Below are positions 52,579-61,142 of a DNA stretch of 64,000 nt, in pieces. The notes below the pieces were generated by a model. The model was given only the letters and a program-made list of their open reading frames with translations, was not told where the DNA came from and did no database searches. This stretch comes from Burkholderiales bacterium. Its GTDB lineage: Bacteria > Pseudomonadota > Gammaproteobacteria > Burkholderiales > Ga0077523. The translations under genes were made by a program, and so were the position numbers. Location of the stretch: assembly GCA_019745565.1 (NCBI GenBank), contig JAIESW010000015.1, positions 1 to 64,000 on the forward strand, read 5' to 3'. The first letter of the stretch is position 1; every line of letters begins with the position of its first letter.

Positions 52579-53937
52579 TCAGCCGGCTGGCCGGATACCT
52601 CGCAGCAGATCTTCGACCGCGGCCCCGGACGCACGGGCGGCGTCGGTCAGGTCGAAGGCTCTATCGACGTTCGCCTTGTCGCCGGTGGCGAGGCGGGCGT
52701 CCATCGCCGCGCATTCGCGCGCGATATCGCGCAGGGGGCGTCGCTCGCTCGTGGCGCGCCGGGAGAGTTGCGCGACGAGCGCCTGCGCTTCGATCTTGCC
52801 GAGCGCGGGCGCGAAGACGTCGGTCAGCCGCTCCGCGAAGATCACGCCGTGCAGCGCATCGATGTTGCCGCGGCAGCGTACGGTGTCCACCTGCAACCCA
52901 ACGAGCAGTTCGGAGAGATAACGCGCGGCGCTGACTGCGCGGATGAAGACCTCGGGCCATTGCGCCAGTTCCGCTTGCCAGGTGCCCAGCGCGCGCTCAT
53001 GTTCCTGCGGCATGGCGGCCAGCAGATTCGCGATCATGCCCGGAACCGGATGCACGGCCGCGATCACGTGCAGGGTGAGCACGGGATTGCGCTTGTGCGG
53101 CATGGCGGTGGAGCCGCCGCGACCCTCGGATTCCGCTTCGGCCACCTCGCCGACTTCGGCCTGGGCCATCAACGCGATGTCGCGCGCGATCTTGCCCATC
53201 GATCCGGCGGCGAGTGCGGTGTCCGTGGCGAGCGCGATCCACGATTCGCGTTGCGTGTGCCAGCTTGCCCCGGGATCGCGCAACCCGAGTTCGCGGGCGA
53301 GTTCGGCACGCACGGCATTGCCGGCGGTACCATGGGCCGAGAGATTGCCGATCGCACCGCCGAAGGACACGGCGAGCGCCTCGGACGCTGTCGTCTGCAC
53401 CCTGGCGAGACTGCGTGCCAGGGATCGCGCCCACTGAGCTGCCTTGAAACCGAACGTCGTGACGCCCGCCGGCTGCAGGAAGGAGCGCGCAAGCATCGGT
53501 GCGGTTGCGAAACGCGTGGCGAGGGACGATGCGGCGGCGATGGCCTTCGTCTGTGTCTCGACCAGCTGCGCCACGGCTTCTCGCGCGCACAGGGCGAGCG
53601 CGGAGTCGAGCACGTCCTGACTCGTGGCGCCGAAGTGCACGTGGCGGGAGGCTTGTGGATCCTGTGAAGCGACGTGCGCGATCAGGGTCTTGACGAACGG
53701 GATCGCGAGCGAACCGGCATGGGCGCCGTCGCGCGCCAGGCGATCCGCATCGAACGAGAGCGTGCCGGCATGGCGGCGTATTGCTGCGGCTGCAGGTTCG
53801 GGGACGACTCCGCATCGGGCCTGCGCACCGGCGAGCGCGGCTTCGAAGCGCAACATCGCACTGAGGATCGATTCGTTCGAGAAGGCGACTTGCGCCGCAG
53901 GATCGACGACGAACCGCTCGAACAGATGGCCGCTCAC
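52579..53937 (-). CDS. pcaB: 3-Carboxy-cis,cis-muconate cycloisomerase
   Basis: The 452-residue product starts at a GTG that overlaps the pcaG stop (GTGA), with the conserved opening SGHLFERFVVDPAAQVAFSNESILSAMLRFE. It belongs to the fumarase/aspartase superfamily; GGSTAMPHKRNPVLT is the signature catalytic loop, and HVHFGATSQDVLDSAL is the second. It turns 3-carboxymuconate, the product of PcaHG, into 4-carboxymuconolactone. The length is normal (about 450). It is the last gene of the operon. Confidence 0.93.
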   Translation of the reverse strand: MSGHLFERFVVDPAAQVAFSNESILSAMLRFEAALAGAQARCGVVPEPAAAAIRRHAGTLSFDADRLARDGAHAGSLAIPFVKTLIAHVASQDPQASRHVHFGATSQDVLDSALALCAREAVAQLVETQTKAIAAASSLATRFATAPMLARSFLQPAGVTTFGFKAAQWARSLARSLARVQTTASEALAVSFGGAIGNLSAHGTAGNAVRAELARELGLRDPGASWHTQRESWIALATDTALAAGSMGKIARDIALMAQAEVGEVAEAESEGRGGSTAMPHKRNPVLTLHVIAAVHPVPGMIANLLAAMPQEHERALGTWQAELAQWPEVFIRAVSAARYLSELLVGLQVDTVRCRGNIDALHGVIFAERLTDVFAPALGKIEAQALVAQLSRRATSERRPLRDIARECAAMDARLATGDKANVDRAFDLTDAARASGAAVEDLLRGIRPAG

Positions 53938-54431
53938 AGGTCGAAGAACACCGTCTCGTCGGTACCGCGCAGCCGGACGTTCCACTCGAAGGTGTACGGA
54001 TCGCTGCCGGAGCGTTTCGCGATCAGGGTTGTGCGACGCTCCGAAGGAACATTCGTCGGCACGACCGCGCGCGCCGGATCGCCCTCCGGCCCGATGTGCA
54101 CCCGGGTGAAGACGTGCCGCTGCAACCCGCGGGTCAGGATCGTCACGTCCGCGGTGACCTGATTCGCTCCGGGTGCCGGCACGCGGAAGGAGAAGCGGCC
54201 GTCGTCGTCGGTGGCGGCGCGCTGGAAGCCGGGAATCGCTTCCCCGAGCTGCGCGGCGGGTTGCCAGATCTCGAGCAACGCATCGCCCGCACCGTTGCCG
54301 TTGACGTCGGTCAGTCGTCCGACGATGCGAACGGTGCCGGGGGCGAGCGGACGCTCGGGCGCTTCGATCGCCCACTTCAAGCCTTCGATGAAGAACGGGC
54401 CGATGGTCTGCGACGGGGTGAGTCCGGACAT
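53934..54431 (-). CDS. pcaG: Protocatechuate 3,4-dioxygenase alpha subunit
   Basis: The 165-residue product opens MSGLTPSQTIGPFFIEGLKW, the PcaG start, followed by the intradiol beta-sandwich (VRIVGRLTDVNGNGAGDALLEIWQ, FSFRVPAPG) and FTRVHIGPEGDPA. It lacks the Fe ligands, as alpha subunits do. It is shorter than typical PcaG (about 190-210), the difference being mostly in the middle. It lies 11 nt after pcaH and overlaps pcaB by 4 nt. Confidence 0.92.
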   Translation of the reverse strand: MSGLTPSQTIGPFFIEGLKWAIEAPERPLAPGTVRIVGRLTDVNGNGAGDALLEIWQPAAQLGEAIPGFQRAATDDDGRFSFRVPAPGANQVTADVTILTRGLQRHVFTRVHIGPEGDPARAVVPTNVPSERRTTLIAKRSGSDPYTFEWNVRLRGTDETVFFDL

Positions 54432-54442
54432 GGTCGTTGCCC

Positions 54443-55135
54443 TCAGGGGACTATCGGTGTCGCGTCGCGGCCGCGCAGCACGATGTCGAAGCGGAAGCCC
54501 AGCGCGATGCCTTCGATGGTGAGATCGAGATCGAAGGCGGACACCAGCCGCCCACGTGTGCGCTCGGGCACGCTCTGATAGATAGGGTCGAGCGCCAGCA
54601 GCGAGTCGCCGGGAAAGTACATCTGCGTGACCAGCCGTTGCGCGTAGGCATTGCCGAACAGCGAGAAATGGATGTGCGCCGGTCGCCAGGCATTCGAGTG
54701 GTTGCGCCATGGATAGGCGCCGGGCCGGATCGAGACGAAGCGGTAGTTCCCCTGTGCATCGGTCAGCGTCTTCCCCAATCCATGGAAGTGCGGATCGAGC
54801 GGTGCGTCGTGCTGATCCTTCGAATGGTGATAGCGGCCCGCAGCGTTGCATTGCCAGATCTCCACCAGCGAATTGCGCACCGGTTTGCCATCCTCGTCGA
54901 TCACGCGGCCCGCCACCACGATCTTCTGGCCAAGCGGCTCGGCCGACGATTGCCTCGTGAGGTCCGCATCGTGCGGCAGCAGGATCGACGGCGGGAATGC
55001 CGCCACCGCGAGTTCATCCTTGCCCTGGTCGAGCTGCAGCAGCGGCTGCGACGGAGCCCGCTCGCGCGTGCTGCGGTACTCGGGGGACAGATACTCGGGA
55101 TGGATGCCCGGCGGAGTGCGTTTGAGCGGGTGCAT
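54443..55135 (-). CDS. pcaH: Protocatechuate 3,4-dioxygenase beta subunit
   Basis: The 230-residue product has the PcaH N terminus (HPEYLSPEYRSTRERAPSQPLL) and intradiol core: VEIWQCNAAGRYHH supplies a Tyr ligand to Fe(III), RPGAYPWRNHSNAWRPAHIHFSLFG supplies Tyr and the His-x-His ligands. With PcaG it opens the aromatic ring of protocatechuate between its hydroxyls. It lies 10 nt after the TRAP large permease gene. Confidence 0.95.
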   Translation of the reverse strand: MHPLKRTPPGIHPEYLSPEYRSTRERAPSQPLLQLDQGKDELAVAAFPPSILLPHDADLTRQSSAEPLGQKIVVAGRVIDEDGKPVRNSLVEIWQCNAAGRYHHSKDQHDAPLDPHFHGLGKTLTDAQGNYRFVSIRPGAYPWRNHSNAWRPAHIHFSLFGNAYAQRLVTQMYFPGDSLLALDPIYQSVPERTRGRLVSAFDLDLTIEGIALGFRFDIVLRGRDATPIVP

Positions 55136-55145
55136 GCTTGACTCC

Positions 55146-56465
55146 TCAGTTCATCGAACGCACCAGCCACAGGCTCAAGACCGGGAAGAAGATCAGCAGC
55201 AATACCCGGACCGCGTCCGACACCAGAAAGGGTACGACACCGCGGAAGGCCGTGCGCATGGGGACGTCCTTTGCGAGGCTGCTGATGATGTAGACGTTCA
55301 TGCCCACCGGCGGCGTGATGAGCCCGATCTCCACCACCATCAGCGCGAGAATGCCGAACCAGATCGCCTTCTCGGTCTGCTCCAGCCCCCAGAAGTCGAG
55401 ACCCATGACCATGGGGAAGAAGATCGGGATGGTGAGCAGGATCATCGACAGGCTGTCCATCACGCAGCCCAGGAACACGTAGATCAGGATGATCGCGAAC
55501 ATCACGGAAAGCGGCGGCAGGCCGCTCGCCTGCACCCAGCCGGCCAGTTCCACGGGCATCTGCGAGAGCGCCAGGAAGGAATTGAGCACGTCGGCGCCCA
55601 GCAAGATCAGGAAGATCATGCCGGTGGCTCGGGCCGTGGCATCGAAGCATTCGAGCAAGCCCTTCACGCGCATGCCACGGGCGACGGCCAGCACGAACGT
55701 CGCGGCAGTCCCGATGGCGGCGCCCTCCGTCGCGCTGAAATAACCGCCGTACATGCCGCCCAGCATCACGATGAAGATGGCGACCACCGGCCAGATCCCC
55801 ATCAGGGCGCGCCAGCGTTCGCTCCACGGATGCAGCGGCCCGGCGGGGCCCGAACCGGGTTTCAGTCGCACGACGACCGCGATCGCGATCATATAGCCGG
55901 CGGTGGCGATCAGCCCGGGGACGAAGGCGGCCGTGAAGAGCTTCGCGATGTTCTGTTCGGTCAGGATGGCGTAAACCGCGAGGACCACCGAAGGCGGAAT
56001 CAGGATGCCGAGCGTGCCGCCGGCGGCCAGCGCACCGGTGGCGAGGGCAGGGTCGTACTTGTGCTTGCGCAGTTCGGGCAGCGCGACCTGTCCCATGGTG
56101 GCGGCAGTGGCGAGCGACGAGCCGCAAATTGCGCCGAAGCCGGCACAGGCACCTACCGAGGCCATCGCAATGCCGCCGCGGAAGTGCCCGATGAACGCGT
56201 TCGCCGCGTTGAAGAGCGCTGCCGACAGGCCGCCGCGCGAGGCGAGATTGCCCATCAGCAGGAACATCGGCACGACCGAGAGATCGTAGTTGGAATAGCG
56301 CGCGAACGCGGCGGACTTGAGATGGTTGAGCAGCGGCGACCAGCCGGCGATCGCCACGTAGCCGGCGATGCCGGTGAGCAGCATCGCGATGGCGATGGGC
56401 ACGCGCAGGCCCATCAGCACCAGCATGAGCGCGAGGAACAGCAGGGCGATGCCGACGCCGCTCAT
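55146..56465 (-). CDS. dctM: TRAP transporter large permease (DctM)
   Basis: The 439-residue permease has about 12 TM helices. VPIAIAMLLTGIAGY, PMFLLMGNLASRGGLS, SLATAATMGQVALPELRKHKYDPALATGALAAGGTLGILIPPS and GLITPPVGMNVYIISSLA are DctM hallmarks. Its ATG overlaps the DctQ stop by 4 nt. It drives Na+-coupled uptake, with DctP supplying the substrate. The operon context indicates an aromatic carboxylate such as protocatechuate or 4-hydroxybenzoate. Confidence 0.94.
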   Translation of the reverse strand: MSGVGIALLFLALMLVLMGLRVPIAIAMLLTGIAGYVAIAGWSPLLNHLKSAAFARYSNYDLSVVPMFLLMGNLASRGGLSAALFNAANAFIGHFRGGIAMASVGACAGFGAICGSSLATAATMGQVALPELRKHKYDPALATGALAAGGTLGILIPPSVVLAVYAILTEQNIAKLFTAAFVPGLIATAGYMIAIAVVVRLKPGSGPAGPLHPWSERWRALMGIWPVVAIFIVMLGGMYGGYFSATEGAAIGTAATFVLAVARGMRVKGLLECFDATARATGMIFLILLGADVLNSFLALSQMPVELAGWVQASGLPPLSVMFAIILIYVFLGCVMDSLSMILLTIPIFFPMVMGLDFWGLEQTEKAIWFGILALMVVEIGLITPPVGMNVYIISSLAKDVPMRTAFRGVVPFLVSDAVRVLLLIFFPVLSLWLVRSMN

Positions 56466-56980
56466 CGGCGCCACTCGATCCGGGCGGCGTAGAAACCCGT
56501 GGCGGCGAGCAGGGCGAAGGCGGGCACGAGCGGGGCGTAGCCCAGCCATACCGGCGCGCCGAGGATCATGGTGGTTTCCTGGTTCGACCACACGCTGAAC
56601 GTGCCGAGCGCGAGGCGCCAGGCGAGCAGTGCTGCGCAAAGGCCGAGGAGCACGGCGCCGATCGCATCGAGTCGGATGTTCGCGCGCGGCGAAAGCTTGA
56701 GCGTGAAGAAGTCGACGATGACGTGGCCCTTCTCGATCTGGCACCAAGGCAGGAAGGACGCAACGCAGATCGCGCAGCCGAGCTGCACCAACTCGAAATC
56801 GCCCTGCACCGGCGAATCGAAGAACTTGCGGCCCACCACGCTCACCACGGACAGGCCGAGCATTCCGATCAGGACGGTGCCGCCGAACCAGGACAACGCT
56901 CGTGCGAGCACGACAAGCGTGCGGCCGACGACGTCGCCTTTCCAGGCGTCGATCGCCGGCGCCTCGAGGGAGTCCTGCAT
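56462..56980 (-). CDS. dctQ: TRAP transporter small permease (DctQ)
   Basis: The 172-residue product has four TM helices. VVGRKFFDSPVQGDFELVQLG and CQIEKGHVIVDFF are the DctQ signature (the QxxxxGxVxVD pattern). It pairs with DctM, which starts on its stop codon. Confidence 0.93.
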   Translation of the reverse strand: MQDSLEAPAIDAWKGDVVGRTLVVLARALSWFGGTVLIGMLGLSVVSVVGRKFFDSPVQGDFELVQLGCAICVASFLPWCQIEKGHVIVDFFTLKLSPRANIRLDAIGAVLLGLCAALLAWRLALGTFSVWSNQETTMILGAPVWLGYAPLVPAFALLAATGFYAARIEWRR

Positions 56981-56985
56981 CGGTG

Positions 56986-58002
56986 CTACTTCGCGTACTT
57001 GGCGATCAGCCCGCGGGCGGCCGTGAGCAAGGCCTGACCGTCCGCACCTTTCTCGCTCACTTCCTTCACCCAGCCGTCGATGACCGGTTGCGCGGCCTTC
57101 TTCCAGTTCTCGATCTCGGCGGCGGGCACGACGTTGATCGGTTGCTTCGCGGTGGCTTTGCCGGCGACATCACCTTCGGCGAAGATCCTGCCGGCCAGCG
57201 TCGACAGCGCGACCCCGCTGTTGTTGTCGATCACCTTCTTGAGATCGGCGGGCAGGCTGTCGTACTTTGCCTTGTTCATGGCGAGCACGAACACGGTGGT
57301 GTAGATCGCCGGCTGCGACGGATCGGTCTCGCTGTGGAACTTGACCAGTTCCTGCACTTTCACCGCCGGTACCACCTCCCAGGGCATCAGCGCGCCGTCG
57401 ATCACGCCCTTGGACAGCGACTCGGACACCTGCGGGATCGGCATGCCGACCGGGGTCGCGCCGAAGGCGGCGAGCATCTTGTTGGTGAGCCGCGTGGGCG
57501 CGCGCAGCTTGAGCCCCTGGAAATCCGCCATGGTCTTGATGGGCCGCTTGACGATATGGAACACGCCGCCGCCGTGCGGATGGATCGCGAGCGGCCGCAC
57601 GTCCTTGAACTCGTCCGCCGTGTGCTGCTGCACGAACTCCCACATGGCATGCCCGGTGCCTTCGGGGTTCGTCATCATGAAGGGCAGCTCGAACACCTCG
57701 GTCTTGGGGAAGCGCCCGGGCGTGTAGCCGGTGACTGTCCACACCACGTCGGCGACGCCGTCCTTTGCCTGGTCGTAGAGCTGCGGTGCGGTGCCGCCCA
57801 ACTGCATCGCCGGATAGATCTGGCACTTGAGCTTTCCGCCCGAATCCTTGGCGAGCCGGTCACACCACGGCGTGATGAGCTTCACGTGCGCCGTCGACGT
57901 GGGCGGCAGGAAATGATGCACCTTGAGCGTCACTTCCTGTGCCGCGACCGGCAGGCTCGACGCGAGCAATGCGGCGAGCACGACCTTGCGTTGCCACTTC
58001 AT
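56986..58002 (-). CDS. dctP: TRAP transporter periplasmic solute-binding protein (DctP)
   Basis: The 338-residue product has a signal peptide ending VAAQE and a DctP body with KTMADFQGLKLRAPTRLTNKMLAAFGATPVGMP, containing the conserved Arg that binds the substrate carboxylate. ATG follows GGAGAGAAGAAG. It is the first gene of the TRAP-pca operon, 375 nt after the start of the upstream intergenic region. Confidence 0.93.
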   Translation of the reverse strand: MKWQRKVVLAALLASSLPVAAQEVTLKVHHFLPPTSTAHVKLITPWCDRLAKDSGGKLKCQIYPAMQLGGTAPQLYDQAKDGVADVVWTVTGYTPGRFPKTEVFELPFMMTNPEGTGHAMWEFVQQHTADEFKDVRPLAIHPHGGGVFHIVKRPIKTMADFQGLKLRAPTRLTNKMLAAFGATPVGMPIPQVSESLSKGVIDGALMPWEVVPAVKVQELVKFHSETDPSQPAIYTTVFVLAMNKAKYDSLPADLKKVIDNNSGVALSTLAGRIFAEGDVAGKATAKQPINVVPAAEIENWKKAAQPVIDGWVKEVSEKGADGQALLTAARGLIAKYAK

Positions 58003-58169
58003 CTTCTTCTCTCCCCCCACGGTGTGCGTGGACTTGTAAGTCGCGATGTCCGCTCGAAACGGCTACGGAATAGCGTGCGTTGACTTCCCGGTGGATTCTG
58101 CCCTGTTGGTGCAGCGGAGGGAATCACCGATGGGGCGCTCGTTCCTCGGGCTGCACCGGATGAAAGCGT

Positions 58170-58190
58170 CTTGTTCGAAGTCAGAACAAG
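58170..58190. promoter_or_regulatory. Palindromic candidate operator of the TRAP-pca operon
   Basis: CTTGTTC-GAAGTCA-GAACAAG is a perfect 7-bp inverted repeat with a 7-nt spacer, 168 nt upstream of dctP. It could bind a dimeric regulator. The regulator is not in this window. Confidence 0.55.
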
Positions 58191-58224
58191 TGCGAACGTT
58201 TGTCGCGACGCGGTCTGTCGCTGC

Positions 58225-58377
58225 CCCCGCCCGAACCCACCCCCACCCCCACGCGATGCGTGAAGGACGGTACGTACACCCCTTCCCCCAACTTCGTTGG
58301 GAGAAGTTTGGGTTGGGGGCCAGCGCCGCTCGAGTTGCGCTGTTGCGTCTCCCCTGCAAATTGCGCAGGGGAGGGAA
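58225..58377. repeat. Dispersed GC-rich palindromic repeat, copy 6 (double)
   Basis: CACCCCTTCCCCCAACTTCG and TTGGGAGAAGTTTGGGTTGG, then CTCCCCTGCAAATTGCGCAG: hairpins with the same CTTCCCCCAACTT / GGTTGGGGGC theme, ending at the SMP-30 stop. Confidence 0.75.
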
Positions 58378-59250
58378 CTAGCCGAACCGTGCCTCGGGCA
58401 ATCCCGCGACTTCCGTTCGAAACGCGAACACGCTGCCCGCGAGCGGCTGTTTCGCAAGGTCTTCCGGTGTGAGGCGCTGTCGCGCGGTCGTGATGTAGAG
58501 CGTCTTGAGATCGGACCCGCCGAAGGCGCAGCAGGTCGTCGTCATGACCGGTACGGTGATCACGAGATCCACCAGTCCGGCGGGCGTATAGCGCAGCACC
58601 TGTCCCGATCCGTACTCCGCATTCCAGAGACATCCGGTGCTGTCCACCGCTGAACCGTCCGGTCGTCCCTTGTGCGGACTCAGATCGGCCAGCACGCGCT
58701 TGCGGCCCAGCTTGCCGGATGCGAGATCGAACTCGTATGACCAGATGGTGTACCGGTGCGTGTCGGCGTAGTACATCGTGCGGTTGTCCGGACTCCAGGC
58801 GATGCTGTTGGGCACGACGACATCGCCGAACTGCTTCACGCACTTGCCCTTCGGATCGATGCGATAGAGGCTGCCGACCGGTTCGCGCGGTCCGTCGCTC
58901 ATGGTGCCGGTCCAGAAGCGGCCGGCACGATCGCAGCGGCCGTCGTTGAAACGGTTGGTCTCCGGTTCGTTCTTTGGCCGAGCGAACTCGGTCAGTGCAC
59001 CCGTGGCGGGATCGAAGCGCCGCACCGCGTCTTGCATCGCGAGCAGCAGCGTGCCGTCCTTCGTGAAGCAGAAGCTGCCGACCGGCTGGTCGAACGACCA
59101 CGACTGCGGTTCGCTCGAACCGGTCCAGCGGTACAGCTTCGGTCCGCGGATATCGACCCACCACAAGGCTTGTCCGTGATCGTCCCAGAGCGGGCATTCG
59201 CCGAGCACGTCCTCGCGCTGAAGCACGAGCTCCGCCGCAAGGATCTTCAC
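58378..59250 (-). CDS. SMP-30/regucalcin-family lactonase-like protein
   Basis: The 290-residue cytosolic propeller starts at GTG overlapping the YqjK-like stop (GTGA). LGECPLWDDHGQALWWVDI supplies the catalytic metal's Glu, ETNRFNDGRCDRAGRFWTGTM the Asn, and KGRPDGSAVDSTGCLWNAEY the Asp. The family hydrolyses sugar or other lactones. In this place it may act as a lactonase in the neighbouring aromatic pathway (muconolactone step), but it is coupled to stress-response genes and not to pca genes, so that is a guess. Confidence 0.9.
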   Translation of the reverse strand: MKILAAELVLQREDVLGECPLWDDHGQALWWVDIRGPKLYRWTGSSEPQSWSFDQPVGSFCFTKDGTLLLAMQDAVRRFDPATGALTEFARPKNEPETNRFNDGRCDRAGRFWTGTMSDGPREPVGSLYRIDPKGKCVKQFGDVVVPNSIAWSPDNRTMYYADTHRYTIWSYEFDLASGKLGRKRVLADLSPHKGRPDGSAVDSTGCLWNAEYGSGQVLRYTPAGLVDLVITVPVMTTTCCAFGGSDLKTLYITTARQRLTPEDLAKQPLAGSVFAFRTEVAGLPEARFG

Positions 59251-59540
59251 GACTTCGAGTCCGGTCCGCCGCGGATGCGCCGCCACGCCTGCCAAGCGGC
59301 CCACGCACGGATCGACCATCGAGCTGCGCGACCCGGGCGCAGAACCGCGGCAGCGGCGAGGGCACCGGCCACGAGCATCGGCTTCGAGCGAATGAGGCGC
59401 AGGGCCCGCAGGCCCCATTCGGCAACGGTGACGGGTGGCATCGCAGCACGCACGAGCCGTGCGACATCATCGCGCTGATGCGCCGCGCGCTCCAGCAGCG
59501 AGGCGCGGCGCGCCTGGATCGCGGCCAGGCGTTCGTTCAC
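59247..59540 (-). CDS. YqjK-like small protein
   Basis: The 97-residue product has an N-terminal coiled coil (MNERLAAIQARRASLLERAAHQRDDVARLV) and a hydrophobic helix (PMLVAGALAAAAVLRP), the layout of YqjK. It overlaps both neighbours by 4 nt (GTGA or ATGA joints). It belongs to the yqjD-yqjE-yqjK set of ribosome/envelope-associated stress proteins. Confidence 0.82.
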   Translation of the reverse strand: MNERLAAIQARRASLLERAAHQRDDVARLVRAAMPPVTVAEWGLRALRLIRSKPMLVAGALAAAAVLRPGRAARWSIRAWAAWQAWRRIRGGPDSKS

Positions 59541-59929
59541 GACGACTTGCGCAGGCGCTCGCCGTCCTTGGCGAGCTCGCTCAACGTGGTGGTGAACAAC
59601 CGCGGACGCGACTTCGCATGCCGCACGAGTGTCAGCACGCAGCCGGCGCCGATGCCGAAGAACACGAGGAACAGCACAGCCATCGCGATCAGACGGTGCG
59701 TGTCCCAGAACAGCACCACCAGGAACATGACCGCGAGCACTGCGGCGACCGCAAGACTGAAGCCCGCGACGATCGCGAGCAGCAGCCCATGGCGCAGACG
59801 GACGCGCTCTTCCTCGATCTCGGTGGCGACGATCTCGATGCGCGTGTGCAGCAGGCCGACGAACGTGGCACCGAGCTGCCGCACCGAATCGAGGATGCCG
59901 CCGGTCGACCTGGTTTCGGCTTCAGCCAC
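59537..59929 (-). CDS. YqjE/phage-holin-family inner-membrane protein
   Basis: The 130-residue product has an N-terminal amphipathic helix, two TM helices (LLLAIVAGFSLAVAAVLAVMFLVVLFW and LIAMAVLFLVFFGIGAGCVLTLV) and a basic C terminus, as in YqjE (holin superfamily III). It overlaps the YqjK-like gene by 4 nt. Confidence 0.85.
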   Translation of the reverse strand: MAEAETRSTGGILDSVRQLGATFVGLLHTRIEIVATEIEEERVRLRHGLLLAIVAGFSLAVAAVLAVMFLVVLFWDTHRLIAMAVLFLVFFGIGAGCVLTLVRHAKSRPRLFTTTLSELAKDGERLRKSS

Positions 59930-59971
59930 GCCGGCGCCCGTCCGGCCGCTTCGAAGGAGGGGAGATGGTCA

Positions 59972-60283
59972 CTACTTGCGGCTCACCAGCACGCCGATGA
60001 CGAGCCCGACCGCGGCGGCGATGCCCACGGCCTGCCACGGCCGCTCGCGCACGAAGCGATCGGCTTCGCGGGCGGCGATCTTCGCCTCGAACAGCACCTT
60101 TTCCTCGACGTGATCGATCTGCTCGCGCGCCTGGGCCAGCGCTTGACGGATGCGCGCACGGGTCTCGGTGGCCTTCTCGCTGGCGTCGTCCGCCGTGGAG
60201 AGCAGGATCGACTCGGCGTTGGCCACCAGGGCCTGGAATTCGGAGACCAGCTTGTCGACGCCGACTTCGGGGGATGCGCTCAT
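59972..60283 (-). CDS. ElaB/YqjD-type (DUF883) protein
   Basis: The 103-residue product has a long amphipathic helix (DKLVSEFQALVANAESILL to EKVLFEAKIAAREADRFV) and a C-terminal TM helix (WQAVGIAAAVGLVIGVLVSRK), the DUF883 plan. YqjD tethers ribosomes to the membrane in stationary phase in E. coli. Its ATG overlaps the HD-domain gene's stop by 4 nt. Confidence 0.88.
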   Translation of the reverse strand: MSASPEVGVDKLVSEFQALVANAESILLSTADDASEKATETRARIRQALAQAREQIDHVEEKVLFEAKIAAREADRFVRERPWQAVGIAAAVGLVIGVLVSRK

Positions 60284-60870
60284 TTTTGACAGGTGTCGCG
60301 ATAGATGGAGTTCTTCGGGAATTCGAACACGCGCCGCAGCATCGGTTCGAAGAACTCGAGCGCTGCGCATTCCATGGCCGGATCGAACGCCGGGTTGTCG
60401 TACAGCTCGCAGAAGCGGGCAGTACGCTCGAAATGCGGATGGCCGCGGAACTGCTCGCGCATGTTGGGGTCGAGCCCGATCTTGTCGAAGAAGAAGTAGC
60501 CCTGGAAGATGCCGTGCTTCTCCACCATCCAGTGGTTGGCTTCGGAGACGAACGGCTTCAGGATCGCGGCGCTGACGTCAGGGTGATTCCACGAGCCGAG
60601 CATGTCACCGATGTCGTGCAGCAAGGCGCAGACGACGTACTCCTCGTCTTCGCCGCCCTTGTGGGCGAGCGTCGCCGTCAACAGCGAGTGGTGCAGGCGG
60701 TCCACCAGGAAGCCGCCGTCGTCGTGGCCGAGCATCTTCAGGTGGCCGAGGATGCGATCCGGCAGTTCACGGGCGAACGGCTGGTAGCGCCCGACGATGA
60801 TGTCCCAGTCGGCCTTGGTGCTTTCGCGCATGGACTTGAAGCCTGCGCGCTGATCCGCCATGTTGCCCAT
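60280..60870 (-). CDS. HD-domain phosphohydrolase-like protein
   Basis: The 196-residue product has the HD signature as LHHSLLTATLAHKGG, ALLHDIGDML and a distal His/Asp in the following helices (NHPDVSAAI). Such proteins are metal-dependent phosphohydrolases; the substrate is unknown. ATG at 60,870 or 60,861. It is the first gene of a five-gene coupled series that ends in the SMP-30 gene. Confidence 0.87.
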   Translation of the reverse strand: MGNMADQRAGFKSMRESTKADWDIIVGRYQPFARELPDRILGHLKMLGHDDGGFLVDRLHHSLLTATLAHKGGEDEEYVVCALLHDIGDMLGSWNHPDVSAAILKPFVSEANHWMVEKHGIFQGYFFFDKIGLDPNMREQFRGHPHFERTARFCELYDNPAFDPAMECAALEFFEPMLRRVFEFPKNSIYRDTCQK

Positions 60871-60963
60871 GTCTTTCCTCTCGGTCTTGCCAAGTGAGGG
60901 GAGTATAGCGCCCGGGGTGCACAGGCGGACCGACGGGGGCGACGCACGGTGCGTGACCGCACA

Positions 60964-61140
60964 CTGGGGAATGGTTAGGGTGGGGGCAGCCAGTTGCGCA
61001 ATTCATGCACTGCCTGCCCCCATCTCAACCGTCCCCCGGCATCGCCGAGGGAAGGAATGCCTGGGGTTGCGGTGCCCCGAGAAGCTGGCGGAAGAGATGC
61101 ACGTCCCCTCCGCCGGCGAAGCCGGGGGAGGGTGGAGGCG
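60964..61140. repeat. Dispersed GC-rich palindromic repeat, copy 7 (double)
   Basis: GGTTAGGGTGGGGGCAG, CTGCCCCCATCTCAACCGTCC and CCCTCCGCCGGCGAAGCCGG plus GGGGGAGGGTGGAGGCGAG: several units fused between the HD-domain gene and the SnoaL-like gene. Confidence 0.75.
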
Positions 61141-61142
61141 AG

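Larger units (their letters stand above)
58003..58377. other. Gene-free region upstream of the TRAP-pca operon
   Basis: The 375 nt contain a 7-bp palindrome (58,170-58,190) that may be an operator, and a double repeat copy (58,225-58,377) next to the SMP-30 gene. No regulator gene of the LysR or IclR type is present. No other element is recognised. Confidence 0.6.
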
